In this document: positions 1-14,311 of the stretch, piece by piece
Position numbering within the stretch: position 1 is the first letter of the stretch
How the letters are laid out: each line of letters begins with the position of its first letter
Source of the DNA: Helopsaltes ochotensis
Lineage: Eukaryota; Chordata; Aves; Passeriformes; Locustellidae
Reading direction: 5' to 3'
DNA: 64,000 bases
Assembly (NCBI GenBank): GCA_013400155.1
Contig: VXBM01000232.1
Coordinates: forward strand, 607,100 to 671,099
Program-made: the position numbers and the translations under genes
The notes under the pieces: model-generated
Told to the model about the DNA's origin: nothing
The model's input: the letters and a program-made list of their open reading frames with translations, nothing else
Database searches by the model: none

Positions 1-3000
1 TTTGAAGTCTTGCCCAATTGAGAGCACCTGAACTACTTGTCAGAGTTAACCATGAAAAATCATTACCTTTCTGCTCAATAATACCTCTCTGGTGCTTGAA
101 CACATCTGGTGATATTTTACTCATAGCCAGTTTTGTAATATTTGGCGTATATGCCTATAAAATAGGCTGCGTTGGCTTACACAAAAATTTTTAAAGAAGA
201 CTTTCCATGAAAAACTATTACACTATGTCATATGCCAGTGAGAGAAGTACATCAACTTTAATATAGTGTAATGTAAATTCACATGGAGGAAAACGCTGCT
301 TTGGCAGTCTTATACTTTTAATACAGATCACTGAAGTTGAATGTGATTTTTAGTGGGTATCTTGTCATTCCTACTGTGTCTGTATCAATTGGGAAGACTT
401 GGAGGCCTCTGTCCAGATTGAAAAGTTATAGCACATCTCATAAAAAAGTTAACAGATGGTGAGAAAAGAGGCGGCTGACAAGTTGTACAGACAAGTGTTG
501 GGCAAGAGGGAACACTGAAAAGGGAAGCTTCAAAAGAAATAGAGTAAGAGTAGGCACCTCAAGAGGCTGCAGAAAGAGAGTAGGAGCCAGTTCAACAGTA
601 GCTTGGGAAGCTTTCCAGAGCAATGAACACAGAGAAATGAAAAGGCTGGACAAGAACAGAGAGTAACAAAAGGTGTATGGTGTGTGCTGGAAATATATCT
701 ATAGAAAAGGAAAAACAACATAAGCTGTGAAATAGATGACCAGTCTATTCTGAAAGCAGATTTAGTTTCGATATCCAAACTATTACAAGAAAAACACTAA
801 AAGTCATATTACCTTACTTTTAATTTATTTCACTGTATGTTATTTAAATGTTCACATGTTATTTAAATAAAAATACCTATTAAAGAGCAATATAGTTATT
901 CTATATTCTATGGAAAATTTTTAAGACAGGAAAACAGAAAGAGATGCAGAAAAAAAGATTTCCATTACAGAAAAGAGCCATAACTTTGAGTTCTGAATAA
1001 CAGGCAGAAACCTTATAAACTGCTTCATTTCAAAGCAAAAAGGTTGAGCAGGTTGTGATGTAGAAAGGCTCGAAGCCTGACTGAATCCCTAGAGAAAATG
1101 CAATGTTTTCATTCACTGTAGGAATCTCCTTCAAATCCTGCTTGTGGGCAGTGGAACATACTATAATACCCTAAGATCCTTTCCAGGACTGCCTATGTTA
1201 CCCAGCAATGAAAAACCTACGATAATTGAATTTCCTTTCCCATTTGACGGCTATCCAATCACTTAATAGATGACCTTGTCAATCTGATTTCATGCTACTC
1301 ATTTTCTAAGATTTACACCGTCCAAAATAATTTATCCTCATTTGTGATATTTATAGCTTCAGAATTTTAAAATAAAAAACTAAGCTCTACTTACTTTAGA
1401 CAGATACCCAAACCCAACAGATTTCTAACCATTCTTCTTGTTTGACACTTTCACATTTCCATCCTTCTTCTGACCACAAGATGTCTGAAATCACACATGG
1501 TTTTTCAGGTGGAATGACACAGAAGTCATTTAGAGAGTAGTTATCATCTTTTGCTCCACTACCCATTATTTCTGCAGACAGAATATTGGCAATTTCCACT
1601 ACCACATCCCATTTGAAATACTTTTCAAAACTGCATTAACCATTGCCTTCAGCCTCCTGGCATTAACACTCCAAATTTCTTTTTGGTCTAGTCATCATCT
1701 CCTTTTCTTCACCTGCATTCAAAGGTACTCGGGTTTGGGTTTTTTTCCCAATTGAAATACTGAATATTTTCTAAATTAAAATGCTGAATAAAGTTATATC
1801 TGAGATAAAAGTCTGTTTTCTCACTCCAAATAAGCCCCTCTCATCTTAACTGCAGTTGTTTTTATTCTCTTTGATCGCTCTTCAATCAACATCAATAAGT
1901 TTTTTTATTACCTGAAGTATTTTTTTCACTTATATTCTTGCTCTCTTGGATTAATTTTTTTTATATATTCAATCCAGAATTATGATTTCTAATAAAATAT
2001 TTCAAATCTAGAATGTCACTGCTCCACTGAAACACCATATTTGATGTAATCAATCCAGTTATGGAATTGACACCAAATTTAAACTCTATCATAATTTACA
2101 GTATCCCAGTTTTTCTGGCCTATTTTTCATATTTTAGTTGATACACATGTGCACTGTAATACATTCAAAATATCTATTTTATTTTTACTAATGCTACTAT
2201 ATATTTCTATTGATGGCTTAAGGTTACTCTTCAAATCACCAGTCTGAGTGAAAGAAAAAAATACCTTTATTTCCTTTCCTGGAAAGTTTAAAGAGATACT
2301 TAACATGCTTCTTAAGGTTTGAATTTGAAATTCAATACATTTCCCATTTAAACAACTCCAGTAGTTTTGATTCCAACGCAAAGCTATAAAAGATGCAAGA
2401 GTCTAGACAAAAGCAAAGTAAGTGCACATTCAAACATCATCAGACTGTTCCAAAGGACAGTGTAACTCAAATCATAGACAATTCCAAAAATAGCAAATGC
2501 CTAATCACAACATGCTACAACTAATTTTGTCAGAAGACCTGGCCATAAATTACATTATAACCGTAATTTTATATCTCCCTATATGAACAGTTTCACAATA
2601 TCCCTTTAACACAGAACTTTGCGACAATATTAAACATATTTGGTACAGAGACTTCAGAAGTACAGATAGATAATTCACTCAAGAGATCATGTTAGTTTTG
2701 ATTGTTTCAGAACACAGAGAAATCCCAGTATGAAATCTCATTAATTGAGAAACCTTCAGATAAATGTAGTGCTCCTGACTTGAAACTATAAATTAATTGC
2801 ATAGAACTTGTAAATCACAGACATTTCACACCTGAATTGTAAAACAATGCAAATATGGTGCTTTAAAACGGCTCAATCCTATTTAGTCCTTAATTACATC
2901 TCTCTTACCACACTTACAAATTTTCTTGAGATTTCCCATATTCTCCAGTTTACTTATAAAGTATTCTGCTTAATAATATAATACAGCATCAAGAGAGGAA

Positions 3001-6000
3001 AATATTAAACTTTACACTAGTTTATTCTCGAATTAAGGCATAAAGGGGCAGAAAGGTTGAAAGGGAAGAGAGATGCCCTAAAAATTGAAATTAATTTCAA
3101 ATTTAAAAAATGTTTTAAAAATTTGTAATAGCAAAAAATTTACATTGAAATTAAAAATAACAGCCCTGTCCCCTTGCTATGATAAATAATGGATATAGGA
3201 ATTCAATACAGCTATGTTGATTTCTACTATAAGAACATCCTGGCCTTAGAAATTGCATTTAAAACATTGTAATGGAGAATCCAAATTCAAATGGTATCAT
3301 TTTATATGAGTTACCTAAAGTACCAGTGGTAAAAAAGTAGGAAAAAAACCTCAGAGCAGCAAAGCTGAAATGGTTAGGCAGTAATGAATCAAAAATAATA
3401 ATATTGTTCTGATTGGAAAGTTTCCTTTTAGCTCCCTGGTTACAGAAACCATCTATAATCATATATAAGGGACAGCAGAAAACCTTCACATGAAAGAAAA
3501 GCTTTTGCAGAAGGATAACAGATCCCTGCCCCCTTATTTAGAGATGTCTTTTCTAAATCATTCTAAATTAACATATGGTCAATGTACATAGCTTTAGACC
3601 CATTAAGAGGTGAAGTGTTCAAAATGTTCATCAGAGAACTCAGATTCTTGTTACTATGAGATGTAATTTAATATTTTCACTATAGCTGCACCAAAGACAA
3701 TGCATATATTGAGTTTCACCATTAGTTGATGCAGGTCAGACACAGTCTTTTTACATATAAACTATCAAAGCACCACTAAACTTAAACTGAAATGTTAAAC
3801 GCAGCAACTTGGATGTCTTTAATCAACATCTGCTGAACAGTTCAGTTTCTCTATGGCAGCAAAGGTAATGCTTTTATGGAAATGTCTGAATAGAAAGTAA
3901 TCTGTAATCAGATACAGTTTTGTGTTTAAGATAGTTTGCTTTTGGTATGAAAAGTGTCCTTTAAAATAAATGACTGAATTTCCTTTATCTTGTATCTCCT
4001 CAAAACCAGAAGGTTGGTACGTGAAACTTAGCCTTACTCTAATACCATCAGCAACACAAAAATAAAGGAAAATTTTTATAAAGTACACCTATGACAGAAA
4101 TACTTTTCTCTCTGAATCAGTTTTTCATTAGGACTTTGATGCCTACAGTTTGTTAATCAACTTAGCCATCCTTATCCATTTGGTTTCCTTCAGTTGTGGG
4201 TTTGCTTTTTTTTTAATTGTAAAAGCTTTGATGAAAGGATCTAAGAACACTCATTGCCCCATTGGCAACTTACAGGAAAATCCTGAAGACGCATTTGGAG
4301 GTAACCTGCTGCTGCAATGTGAATGACTCTGACATACTCATACTACATCAAAATACGTAATTTTTTTTCTCAGATTTATGTTTCTTTGCTGGATAATGTG
4401 AAGTTTCAGCAACTGTTAGATGCAGTTCCCTTCTACTGAGTTTCATGTTCGCTCCCTGTGCACCTCTGCATGGTGGGGTTTGACAAATACTGGATAAAAC
4501 CCTCACAAGAGTGGTGAGTTAGGATCTTGAAGTTAAGAACACTTGAAAGTCCTTTAGAGATGATGTCTGTATCAATGTATTACAGGCTGTATCGATATAT
4601 TACACAGATTGACTATCTCTGTACTTCAGCAAGCATTGGAATTATTACCAATTAATTTTTGTAAGGCTTTCTCTTCAAGAACATGCACTTAATTTTAACT
4701 GTAAAATTCTCCAAAAAACTTGAGTATCACTTAACAATAAAGTTACAATAGTCTGACAACAATTCTATTTTCAGTGTCTCCCATTCAGATGGTAGATACT
4801 ACTGATAGTTTGGATTGAATGATGACAAGCTCAATGCTACAGAACAGTCGGAGACAGAAAAGAGCTACCTGTCCATGGGCATATCTTCTTCCCCCTCTCC
4901 AAAGGAGGGTATTTATGAGGACTCATGGAAGGTGCTGCAATCCAAAAATTCGAGACAGATGATGAATTATGTTACATTTCATAAATTGACAGTATATAGA
5001 AATCAGTAACAGGTAATGTGTGCAAAATGTGAGAACTGATGAACACAAAATGTCATGCAAGAAATTCTTGTAATTCTAATTATTTTAATTCTAACACAAG
5101 ATAAGCTCCCAAGGACAGTTTACAGGGATGACCTCTTTTGCAACTAAATAAGCAAACTCCTGTTTTCTATTACTATATTCTAATTCTATTCTTTGAAGTT
5201 CTTCCCATTTGATCAGCTGTTTGCTATCCTTCCAACATTAAAAGAATCTCAAAAGTCATGGATTTTTGTTAAACACTGAAATCATACTATTTATGGTTCC
5301 CATAACAGCCACAACAATATCTCAGACTTAACCATGAATGAAGATTTTGGGGTAGGACACATCAGGTACATCACTAAAATTTAAATTATGCTTTAACACC
5401 CTCCCAATCCTGTTTGTGAACAAGCTTTAAGATGAAGACTTCCTGTGGACCTTTAGCAGCTCCTCTCGCAAGATCAGCAGGAGGCTCTACAGGAAGCAGC
5501 GTGCAGAGGTTCCCCTGGTATACAGTCACTTTGGCATGGGGTTAAGCATAGAGCAATAATGGACTCTGTGTCTTTCTCTGGACATTAATGCAGATTTCTG
5601 CTGTCAAATTAAGGCATCTCTTAGGCAATAAGTACAGTGGGCATGATTTTTCTCCCTGATAAGTAAGGGGGGTTGCTGGCATAATTACCTTAAGCAAATT
5701 TACTGCAGATTTATTCTTAAGCGAATAGTAAATAAGCCAAATATTTCTTTCATATATGAAAGATTACACAATGTTATGCCATTTTTCTTTTTTACTTACC
5801 AAGAATTGCTTTACTCCCTTCTCTTTGTTTCACTTTGATGTTAGCACTGTGCCTGGCTGGACGTTAAAAATTAAAGTCAGGTGTGTTAGAAGGAAGTGAA
5901 TTAGATTCAGATTCCTTCTCAAGTTGGACTTACTCTACTCATATTCAAACATACCACTGCTGATTCTCCCACCAAGAAATACATACTGCTTGGCAACAAG

Positions 6001-9000
6001 AAAACTATCAAAGCAATCTGACCAAATTGGCACCACTAGCTCCAGTCCCATCTGGGAACAATAATACAAAGAGAGAAGTATGAAGATAACAATTCTCATT
6101 TATTGTTACCATTAAACTTATCTGCATTCATACTCCTGAGTCTTTGAACTTCATATTTTCATGAAGCCAGTAACAGCTCCACTCAAAGGTGAAGGGTGAT
6201 GCTTTTCCAAATGTGATTAAATACCCAATTTACTGAGGTATCAGTCTCTAATCCCAGAGCGCTCAGTCAGAGGGACAGCAGTGGAATTCCACCAGGAAAG
6301 CACAACTGCCAACATCAAGGAGCTCCAGCAATGTACAAATTAGGGTGGTTGAGACTATGCCAACAGAAGAGTAGAGTATTAATTTACTACAAATTGCTAA
6401 AACCCAACTGCTAGTGTATAACCTCACTTTTTTATATTTAGCAGGAAAGGTTTCTTTTTCATTTCCAGATATAACAAACTTGGATATACATTAGGTAAAG
6501 CAGCAGATCAAGTGTAACTGCCTATCTTAGCAAGTAGGTGAAACAAGGGCAGTGGGACCTATTTATTTCAGGATTAGGCAAGGATGGTTTATCCTGATTA
6601 ATAAGTAATTCAGTTGCTATGTTGCTGAATATTTCACACATCAGACTATAAAAATTAATCTCTCAGATGAAATCATACATAAAATGTATAATTTCTGAAT
6701 CACTTAAGGTTTAAAATAGTCTTCTCATGGAGGTTACCACATATAATTAACAAGCTGATTAATTTATTTTCCTAAGGAACATTTCATAAAATTATGATTT
6801 GAGATCTGCCTATCCCTGTGAATCCCCTTCATCAATGTCTGTGTCAGTCACTGTAGGTGAGAAGCCACCCAAACTCCTTCCTCCCTGCCATAAATCACTC
6901 ACCTGGAGCATAGACCCTGAAAGAGTTTTCAAGAAAAACATCAGCATGTAATAAGACCTACAAGCCTTTTGGGCTTGTGCAATACTTAGTTCCATGCGCT
7001 GCTGCTTGGGGGATCTGATTTTGTGTCATTTCAATGAGTTGTCAAGGATTCAGTGCTAATCGGCTGGCAGGTACAAAACCAGCTGAATCAGTCATGGTGA
7101 GACAGGGGGGAAATAGCCCGGCTGCCACTCAAAGATGCAGTTCCAAGAGCAGGGACTCACATGAATACACCCTCAGTCAGCAGCTAAAAATTCTAAGTGA
7201 GTCATGACAGCAGGATATTTCTCTATGTAAAAATATTCTATTACGCTTATAAAACTTTACACTTATAAAACTCTCCCTTATAATTTTTAATTCCAATCAG
7301 TAGTCTTCTATAAAATTTTTGGAAAGAAATTTCATTTCTTACAAGAAAAATATTTTCAAAAACAATTCTGATTTTCCCTGATTCTTTTTCAGATATGTAG
7401 GTATCCATCAATTTCCCTAAATAATTCTTTTATTGTCTACTGAACCTCCAAAATATGACAACTTCTACTTCCCTTTTGCCCAGTCACACTACACATAACT
7501 GAGCTCTTTCACACTTCAGAAGAAATTTCCCCGAACTCTATTAAAAAGAAAATATTACCCTTCCCACAGCTTAAAATTCACAGCATGTGATCTGGCTGTT
7601 TTCTCAGCATGAATAAAACTTAATATCTTGTTTAAAGATAACTTTGTTAATTAGTATTGACATTTCAGAGCTAAAGGACAGCTTCCTTCCTCCCCAGAAG
7701 CACTGGTGTCACACCAGCAGCGTGAATCTCTTATGTAAGTGCCTCATTAAGTTCAGTCCCACTTTGCAGATGACAACTGTGTCTAGGAGCACTTGTGTAT
7801 GCTATGAACAATATGAGGGTTCAACGATCCCGTTCTCTTCACCAGGTGAGGAATCCTCTCAAAACCAGCTAGCATAACTTGATCTACAATAACCTATTAT
7901 TGTAGTGTAGACAACTGCAGTCAATATTTCTTCTTACTTGAGAGTCCATGATTTACAATACACCTAATATTCAAAAATTACCATGTTTACAGAACTGGCA
8001 TCGTGTAAAAGTTTTTAAATTTTGTAATCTCATGAAACTATGTGAGGAATTCAGTGATATTCTCCTACAAAGGTAAGTGCATATTTTCATATAGGCCAGT
8101 AAGCAGAAGTGTGTAATCCATCTGTTCTTTTGAAGGGTAGGCTTGAAAAAGAACAGTAGTAGCAAGAAGGTCATGGACAACTGAGGAGGGAAGAACAACA
8201 AAATACTGGAATTCTAGCCTTAGTGGGTCCCAGATTCATTGGAAAGGACAATCCATTCAAGCAAAGGCCGGAAAAGTTTATAATGATCTTGAATTTCCAT
8301 GTGCAAAGATTTACCTAGACTTATAACTGTGGTTTTAGGCTGGATGAACATTCAGGTTGGCTTCACAAAGTGAATGCATATTAGGTGACATATTTCTAGT
8401 GATCTTTTATAAACTGTAAAAGCTTAGTAGCATAATATGTTACAAAGAAGGAAAAATGAAGCTAAAGAAAAATGAAAATGATCCCTGCCTCTGATCTTAA
8501 TAGCATTGTTCGCAGCACCTCTGTGTACAGGTTGAGAGCATCCCAACAGCTGTTCTTGTTAAGCTTAAGGCAGATTTGTGTTTACCAAACAGTCCCAAAG
8601 TTGCATTTGATTGTGCAGAATCCTTGAGGACCCCTTTTTCGGAAAATGTATTGGGATCAGTAACACCATCACCCTGGATGAAGAATTTACTATATTTAGT
8701 TCAATTTCACTTTCAGACTGTTCTGAGAAACATACCAGGATTTGGCAAAACTACAAGCCTAAGTAGGCAACAAAATACAACTTTCTAATACTCAGTACAC
8801 TGAACACTGTACTCTGAAAATGAACATATACTATTAAAGATTCAGTTCTTAAATAATACAAAAGTTTAGTCTCCATAGCAGTTTTGTAACATCAAAACTT
8901 TTATGCTACACCAGAAAGTCTTCCTAATTTTTAACACCTGAAATCTACAGTAAGAACATTGATCTGTTTTGCAGAATAACTCATTCAGAATTTGTCATGT

Positions 9001-12000
9001 GACTCCAGAAATAAAATAGATCTGATTTGTGATTGCAAAACGCCAGCTCACATAACAACCCATTTACAGTGGTCTGATAGCATTTGGCACAGTTATTAAA
9101 AAATGTCTTTTGTCATGCCCTGATCCCTTCCCAGGAATATGAAAACATGCTTCCAGCTGAATAAACCATGGAAAACAAAAAAAATCCAATGACATCTTTT
9201 ATCAGCAACATGCTTGCATGTTCTACTGGTAGCCTGCATCAAGCAATAATACTGATGCAAATTTCTCAGCCCAGGGGTATGACTGCTTCATTTACAGCAA
9301 TCACTCCTAACCCAGCCACATGTCCATTTCCTCTTTTTTAGAAGAGGGCCAACAGCAATACATCCAGTTAATTGTGTAACACAGTTTAACACAAACTGGA
9401 CAATATCACCTGAAGTTCATAGTCCAGCCACTCCAGGTAGAGATTCCAATTATTATATGAGAACTAAGACTTTATGACATTTCCTACAAAAGCTAATTAG
9501 CTGGGAGGTTAAGGCCCTTAGTCATGTAGCACTTCATCAATCAGAAAGCTTAAACTATTAAAGATGGAAACTGTAACATTTTACATGAAAAGTTATGTAG
9601 CAAGACAAGGTAGAATATTATATTAGCCCCCTTTTAGCCGGTGTTCTTTTATGATAGTCCCCACAAAAGAATTTCCACAAGCTGTTGTCCTAATATGATC
9701 CAGGTCTACATCCTGTACACTGTTCTTGTCTCAACAGCTTCTGTTTTCATTACTGAGACTCCTTCAGAGTATATTGTTGGAGTTTTTAAGTATTTGTAGA
9801 TTCCTAGAGGACAAAACACTCCACTTCTACCTACTGTACAAAAGGTGAAATTTGGGAGCAAAAAGGGAGGTCATGCAGCTCAGCACTTTTGCCTTCCAGC
9901 CTACAACTTGGCCACATTCATAGAACTGGAACGTTCTGGTAAGAAATACATAGAGATTTCTGAGGTCTGCCCCTCTGCATGCTAAACTGACAGATATGAG
10001 GTGTAAGACTAGCTTTGCCAGGTTAAACAAGGCTATTAAAACAGCATACCCAACTTTACTGGCACTAAAATGGAACAGTGGTGCCAAAGGTTCTAAAAGA
10101 AAGAAATATTAAGTAATATTGCACCTCTGACATTGACATAAGTTTATTATTACTCCATGCCAATCTACCTTGATCCAAATCCTCTAAACACATGCTGCTC
10201 CAGTGCTGGGCCTCCCTTAAGCCTGCAAATTATACTGAATAGTGCAGCAGTTTTTCAATTTGGTCAAAAATTACACCCAAATCTCTGCATGGAAGGACAA
10301 TGCACCATCAGGTCCTTATCTAGCCCATAAATTTTTCTGCGTCTTGTTACCCTGTGTTCATTCCTATGGCATCCCATGGGCCTCACCACAGCTGTTTTGG
10401 GTTTGATTCTTCCATACCTTTGGTAGGGAGCACTCTACAGAACCTGTCCTGCTCTTCTGCCCTGTGTGACAGCTATCCAGAAAAGAGAAGGAACTGCTCC
10501 AGTTCCCAAAGGGAGTTTTTCAGGGTCTGGTTTTATTTCCTTTCTACTTTTTTTTCCATACAGCAGATAATGTATATAAGAGAAGGAATAGAGATTAGAA
10601 GTTGCATATTTCCAAGTTACATATTTCTTCCTACTCACTTTCAGGTTATTACTGACAGAAATATTTTTAGGCACTATACACAAATTCTTCCTTCTTCAGT
10701 TACTTGAATACAACCATTAAACAAATGTTATTTTAGGCTGAGTGAGGTACTTCAGGCTGAATGGAGAGAGGTGTAGCCATCTATCTTGCAACAACTGAAG
10801 GCAGGAACACAACTGATTATTCACAAGTCTCATATCAAAAGTAAACAAAAATACAAGAGTATAAAATTTTGTCCTGAGTAGAGAAAAGAAAATGGAGGCA
10901 AGCATTATAATATTACAGTCAGAAGAATCTGATATCCAGACAGAACCTGTAAAGAAGAACTAGAAGCACTTCCTTCATTTTCAGAAGGGTTTTCAGGAGA
11001 CTAGAACCAGAGCAGTGTTGGACAAGAGAGGGAAGGTAAACATAGGGCAATCCCCTGTGAGGCCTAGTCATTGTTCCACCTCCTGAGTGTCACAGGAAAT
11101 GGTCCATCCTATTTTCCACTCCCTGAATTCTCCACATATATGTGCACAATGAGAACAAGTTTCTAAATGCTCAACATAGATATGTCTGGCTGCCATTCCA
11201 AAGTGAAATCAATACTGGAAGATGTGACCAAAAGTTAAGATGATGAGCAAAAATTGAAGGAAAGCAAAAATCATGTGCAATCCAGAAAGGAGTAAAAGAT
11301 AAAATAATAATTAGATTAAAATAAAGGATAAAATTACTGTAATTAGGATAGATTAATTACTTTTCTATCAAAATTTATTCTTATGCTTGCAACTGGAAAG
11401 GCATGTTGTCAAAACTGGAAAGAAAACAGGTATATTGGACAACTTTTTTCTTAAAGCACAGTATCCACTACTACACACTGAAAAGCCCGGAAAAGGGCCT
11501 GTTCAAAATACTGCAATAGCAATACTACAGTGCTAGGAATTAGTACTATGCATAGTCCAACATACTTCTGAATTAACACACCAGCAAATAAACAATCTGC
11601 CTGTGTTCCAAAAGGCACTGTGCTCCCTTTGCCTTTGGCAGAATACAGGGACTGTACAAGGTATGAATGTCCTGGGACACAGCTTCATCTGGGGAGAGTA
11701 AAGTTATCTAGAACTGAAAGGCACTAATGCCAGGAAAGCTTCTTGAAAAACAAAATAGATACAGAAGACATTCCCATCTGCATGCAAGTATTGTGACCCA
11801 GGGATGAGATGTCATCTGCTGCCAAGGACACTGGATGCTCAAAGACACTAAACATGAGAAGTCATGATCTAATAAGCACTGCCAAATCAGAGTTGAACAC
11901 TTGAGTTAAACAGACAAGTAGATTGGGTTGGGTTTTTTTTCCAGATGAATGTAAAAGCCTGGGTTTGCATTGGTGACACAATTGTACACCAGGCACGTGA

Positions 12001-14143
12001 AAAATAAACACTGAAATTATCATTTATAGCATCATACATCTGGATTTACTTAAATGAGGGGTGAGCAGAGTAGGACAATATTTCAATCAAATTTCTCTTT
12101 AGTCAAATGATCTGTGAATGAATATTGGAAGAGAAACACAAGTGAAATAAAGATCCGAATCTGAAAATGTGACCTAAGGGTAATTTTGAAAATGTATTTT
12201 CCAAATACAACATTCTTCTCCTATAAACAAAATAATTGTATTATGATAATCTGGCATTAGTATTTTTGGGCATGCTAACATCTACACATTAAAATAATGT
12301 GGTTATTAAAAATGCTTCAGAGAAGCAAATCCACACATAATTTATCTGCTGCAAACATAGTATTTTTTGCTTTTTTTTTTTAAAGTAATCATCAAAATTC
12401 ATTCTTCTCTAAGTAAACCCAGTATTTAGCCCATAGCAGAAAAACTAAACTTCACAAGTCCCCTAATGAAAGGAAATAAAATCCTCCAAAATAGAAAATG
12501 CTATTGGAAGTGCTACTTCCAGTTTAAAAAAATCAATTTGGTACTAGCTCAAATTTTCCAGGCAGCTGTTAGCACGATTTATCTCTTTGTATACTAGAGC
12601 TCATTAGGCTGTGACATATTTTACTCCATGATCTAGTGAAGAGAGTGCAGTTTGAGAATGATTATGTCCATTAAGAAGCAAGGGCAAAAGAGGCAAGGCC
12701 ATCTGCACACCCTAATAATATGACCTAATAATGATTTATTAAAAAAAGGAAAAGTGTTATGCTGCATATTTCTGAGGACAAAGCCAGGACAGATAATGCT
12801 GATAGCTCTGTGACAGTTACTCACAAACTGAATTTCACCGCTGAATACATATTCCTCTTACTGACCCATTTCCTCAAGATCTAAGTAGAAGAGAAATTGT
12901 AAATTTTTGGTTTGCTCAGGCATTTGGGGGGTTTTTTGGAATGCAAACAATACGAAAAGATGTATTCTATTCTTCAGAATGCTCAAGAAATTTCCAAAAC
13001 TAGTTAGCATTCAGGATAAAAGCCTTGAAGTTTGCTTTCTTTTACATGATCAGCGTTGCCAACAAGGCAAATTTTCAGAAACAGGATTAAAGTGGATGAG
13101 TACATATATTCCAGCTTTGATAGGCCTTATTTCCCAGGCCTGAAAAAGCAGCCCTCTCAGTTTCTGGAAAATAAGAACCTTGCTTTTTAAGTTTGGTGCT
13201 TAAGCAACTGCAGACAGAAGCACAACTAAACCATGCGAACCCTGTATGAATCCTGGAGGAAAACCACAGTAACATGAACTACCTACATAATAATAGAGTA
13301 AGGAGGAGTAGACATTCTTTGAGCGGCTCTAAAAGGAGGGGAGAATAGTAAAATACAGGTGATGCCAGGAACTTTTCCTCTGTTTCTCTGTAGGCTCACA
13401 AGTGCATCTCTATATGGTAAACAGTGACATACAGGATACAAGCAGCATAGGCCTGGTAGCATAAATATCTTTCTGAGTGTGAGAAAAAGAATATGGAAAT
13501 GAACACTCTACTACTGTATCCAAAACCTTTGCAGAGCTGCCTCTACAGGAAATTCCCTCCCCACTCCCCCAGGTGGAAACTGTAATGATAGAATCCAACT
13601 TCCAAAGAGAGCAAATGCAGTTAGTTAAATTTGTGGAAAATTAGAAGGGAACCTCCCTTCTTAATGTCTTTATACCACAGGGAAAGCAGATAACTGACTC
13701 ATTTTAGGTTCCTCCTCCACTCCCCTCCTCTCCCCCAAGAACATCCTTCAGGCTAAAAATACAGTATCCCAATCCTTTAGCAGGACCACACATTTTATTT
13801 TCGTTATTCGGAAAGAGTAGTAATCAGTGCTCGTAAGGATGCTGGAATCACCTATGTTGAGGGATAAGAAGTTTTTTCAGGATTTTTAGTACTTTCCTTA
13901 ACTCCAATGATTTTTTGACTACTGCAGCATCTAAAATTTTTCTGGCATAATATGTATGATATGATACTATAAAAAATGCACCCACAGATAACAGTAAGAC
14001 ATTTTATATTAGACAATTTTACTATTACAGACTCTCTGCATCTTTTTTAATATATTAAAATTAATGCACTTTAAGAAACAGAAGTATTTCCTTTAAATGT
14101 ACCTCAAAAGTTCTACAACATATCATTTCATCAATGATCTTAC
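1..14143 (-). other. ERC2: ERC2 intron, partial (downstream of the last visible exon)
   Basis: This intronic stretch begins at the GTAAGA donor next to position 14143 and continues past the left edge. I see no exon with splice signals and ERC-like coil sequence here, and no confident transposon. It is AT-rich and has no open frame above 117 codons. A purine-rich stretch lies at about 430-720. Because the next ERC2 exon is not in these 14.1 kb, this intron is longer than the piece shown. Confidence 0.85.
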
Positions 14144-14311
14144 CTTTTTCTGAAGGACATTAATTTTTCTTTCTTTTACTTCCAACATGTCTTTCATATC
14201 TCGAATTTCTCCAGCAAGGGTTCCCTTCTCTTCTGTGAGGTCTTGAAGTTGTTTTGTTTTTTTATTCAGAAAGGTTTCTTTTTCTTCCAATCGTAACCGC
14301 AAGGCATCAAC
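14144..14311 (-). CDS. ERC2: ERC2 internal exon (56 codons = eight heptads), last visible exon
   Basis: This exon encodes 56 residues beginning VDALRLRLEEKETFLNKKT and ending VKERKINVLQKK. The acceptor is CTGTAG before GTT, with a modest pyrimidine tract. The donor is GTAAGA after AAG. It is 168 nt long and phase 0 at both ends. Heptad positions continue in register from the previous exon: a = V1, L8, L15, L22, K29, I36, L43, I50 and d = L4, K11, K18, L25, L32, M39, K46, L53. This is the most diagnostic exon for the paralogue. QLQDLTEEKGTLAGEIRDM and LEVKERKINVLQ agree with ERC2, whereas ERC1 has MAEEKGTQAGEIHDL and LDVKERKVNVLQ as I recall them. The following exon, expected to begin IENLQEQL, was not found in the 14.1 kb to the window edge. 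Confidence 0.97.
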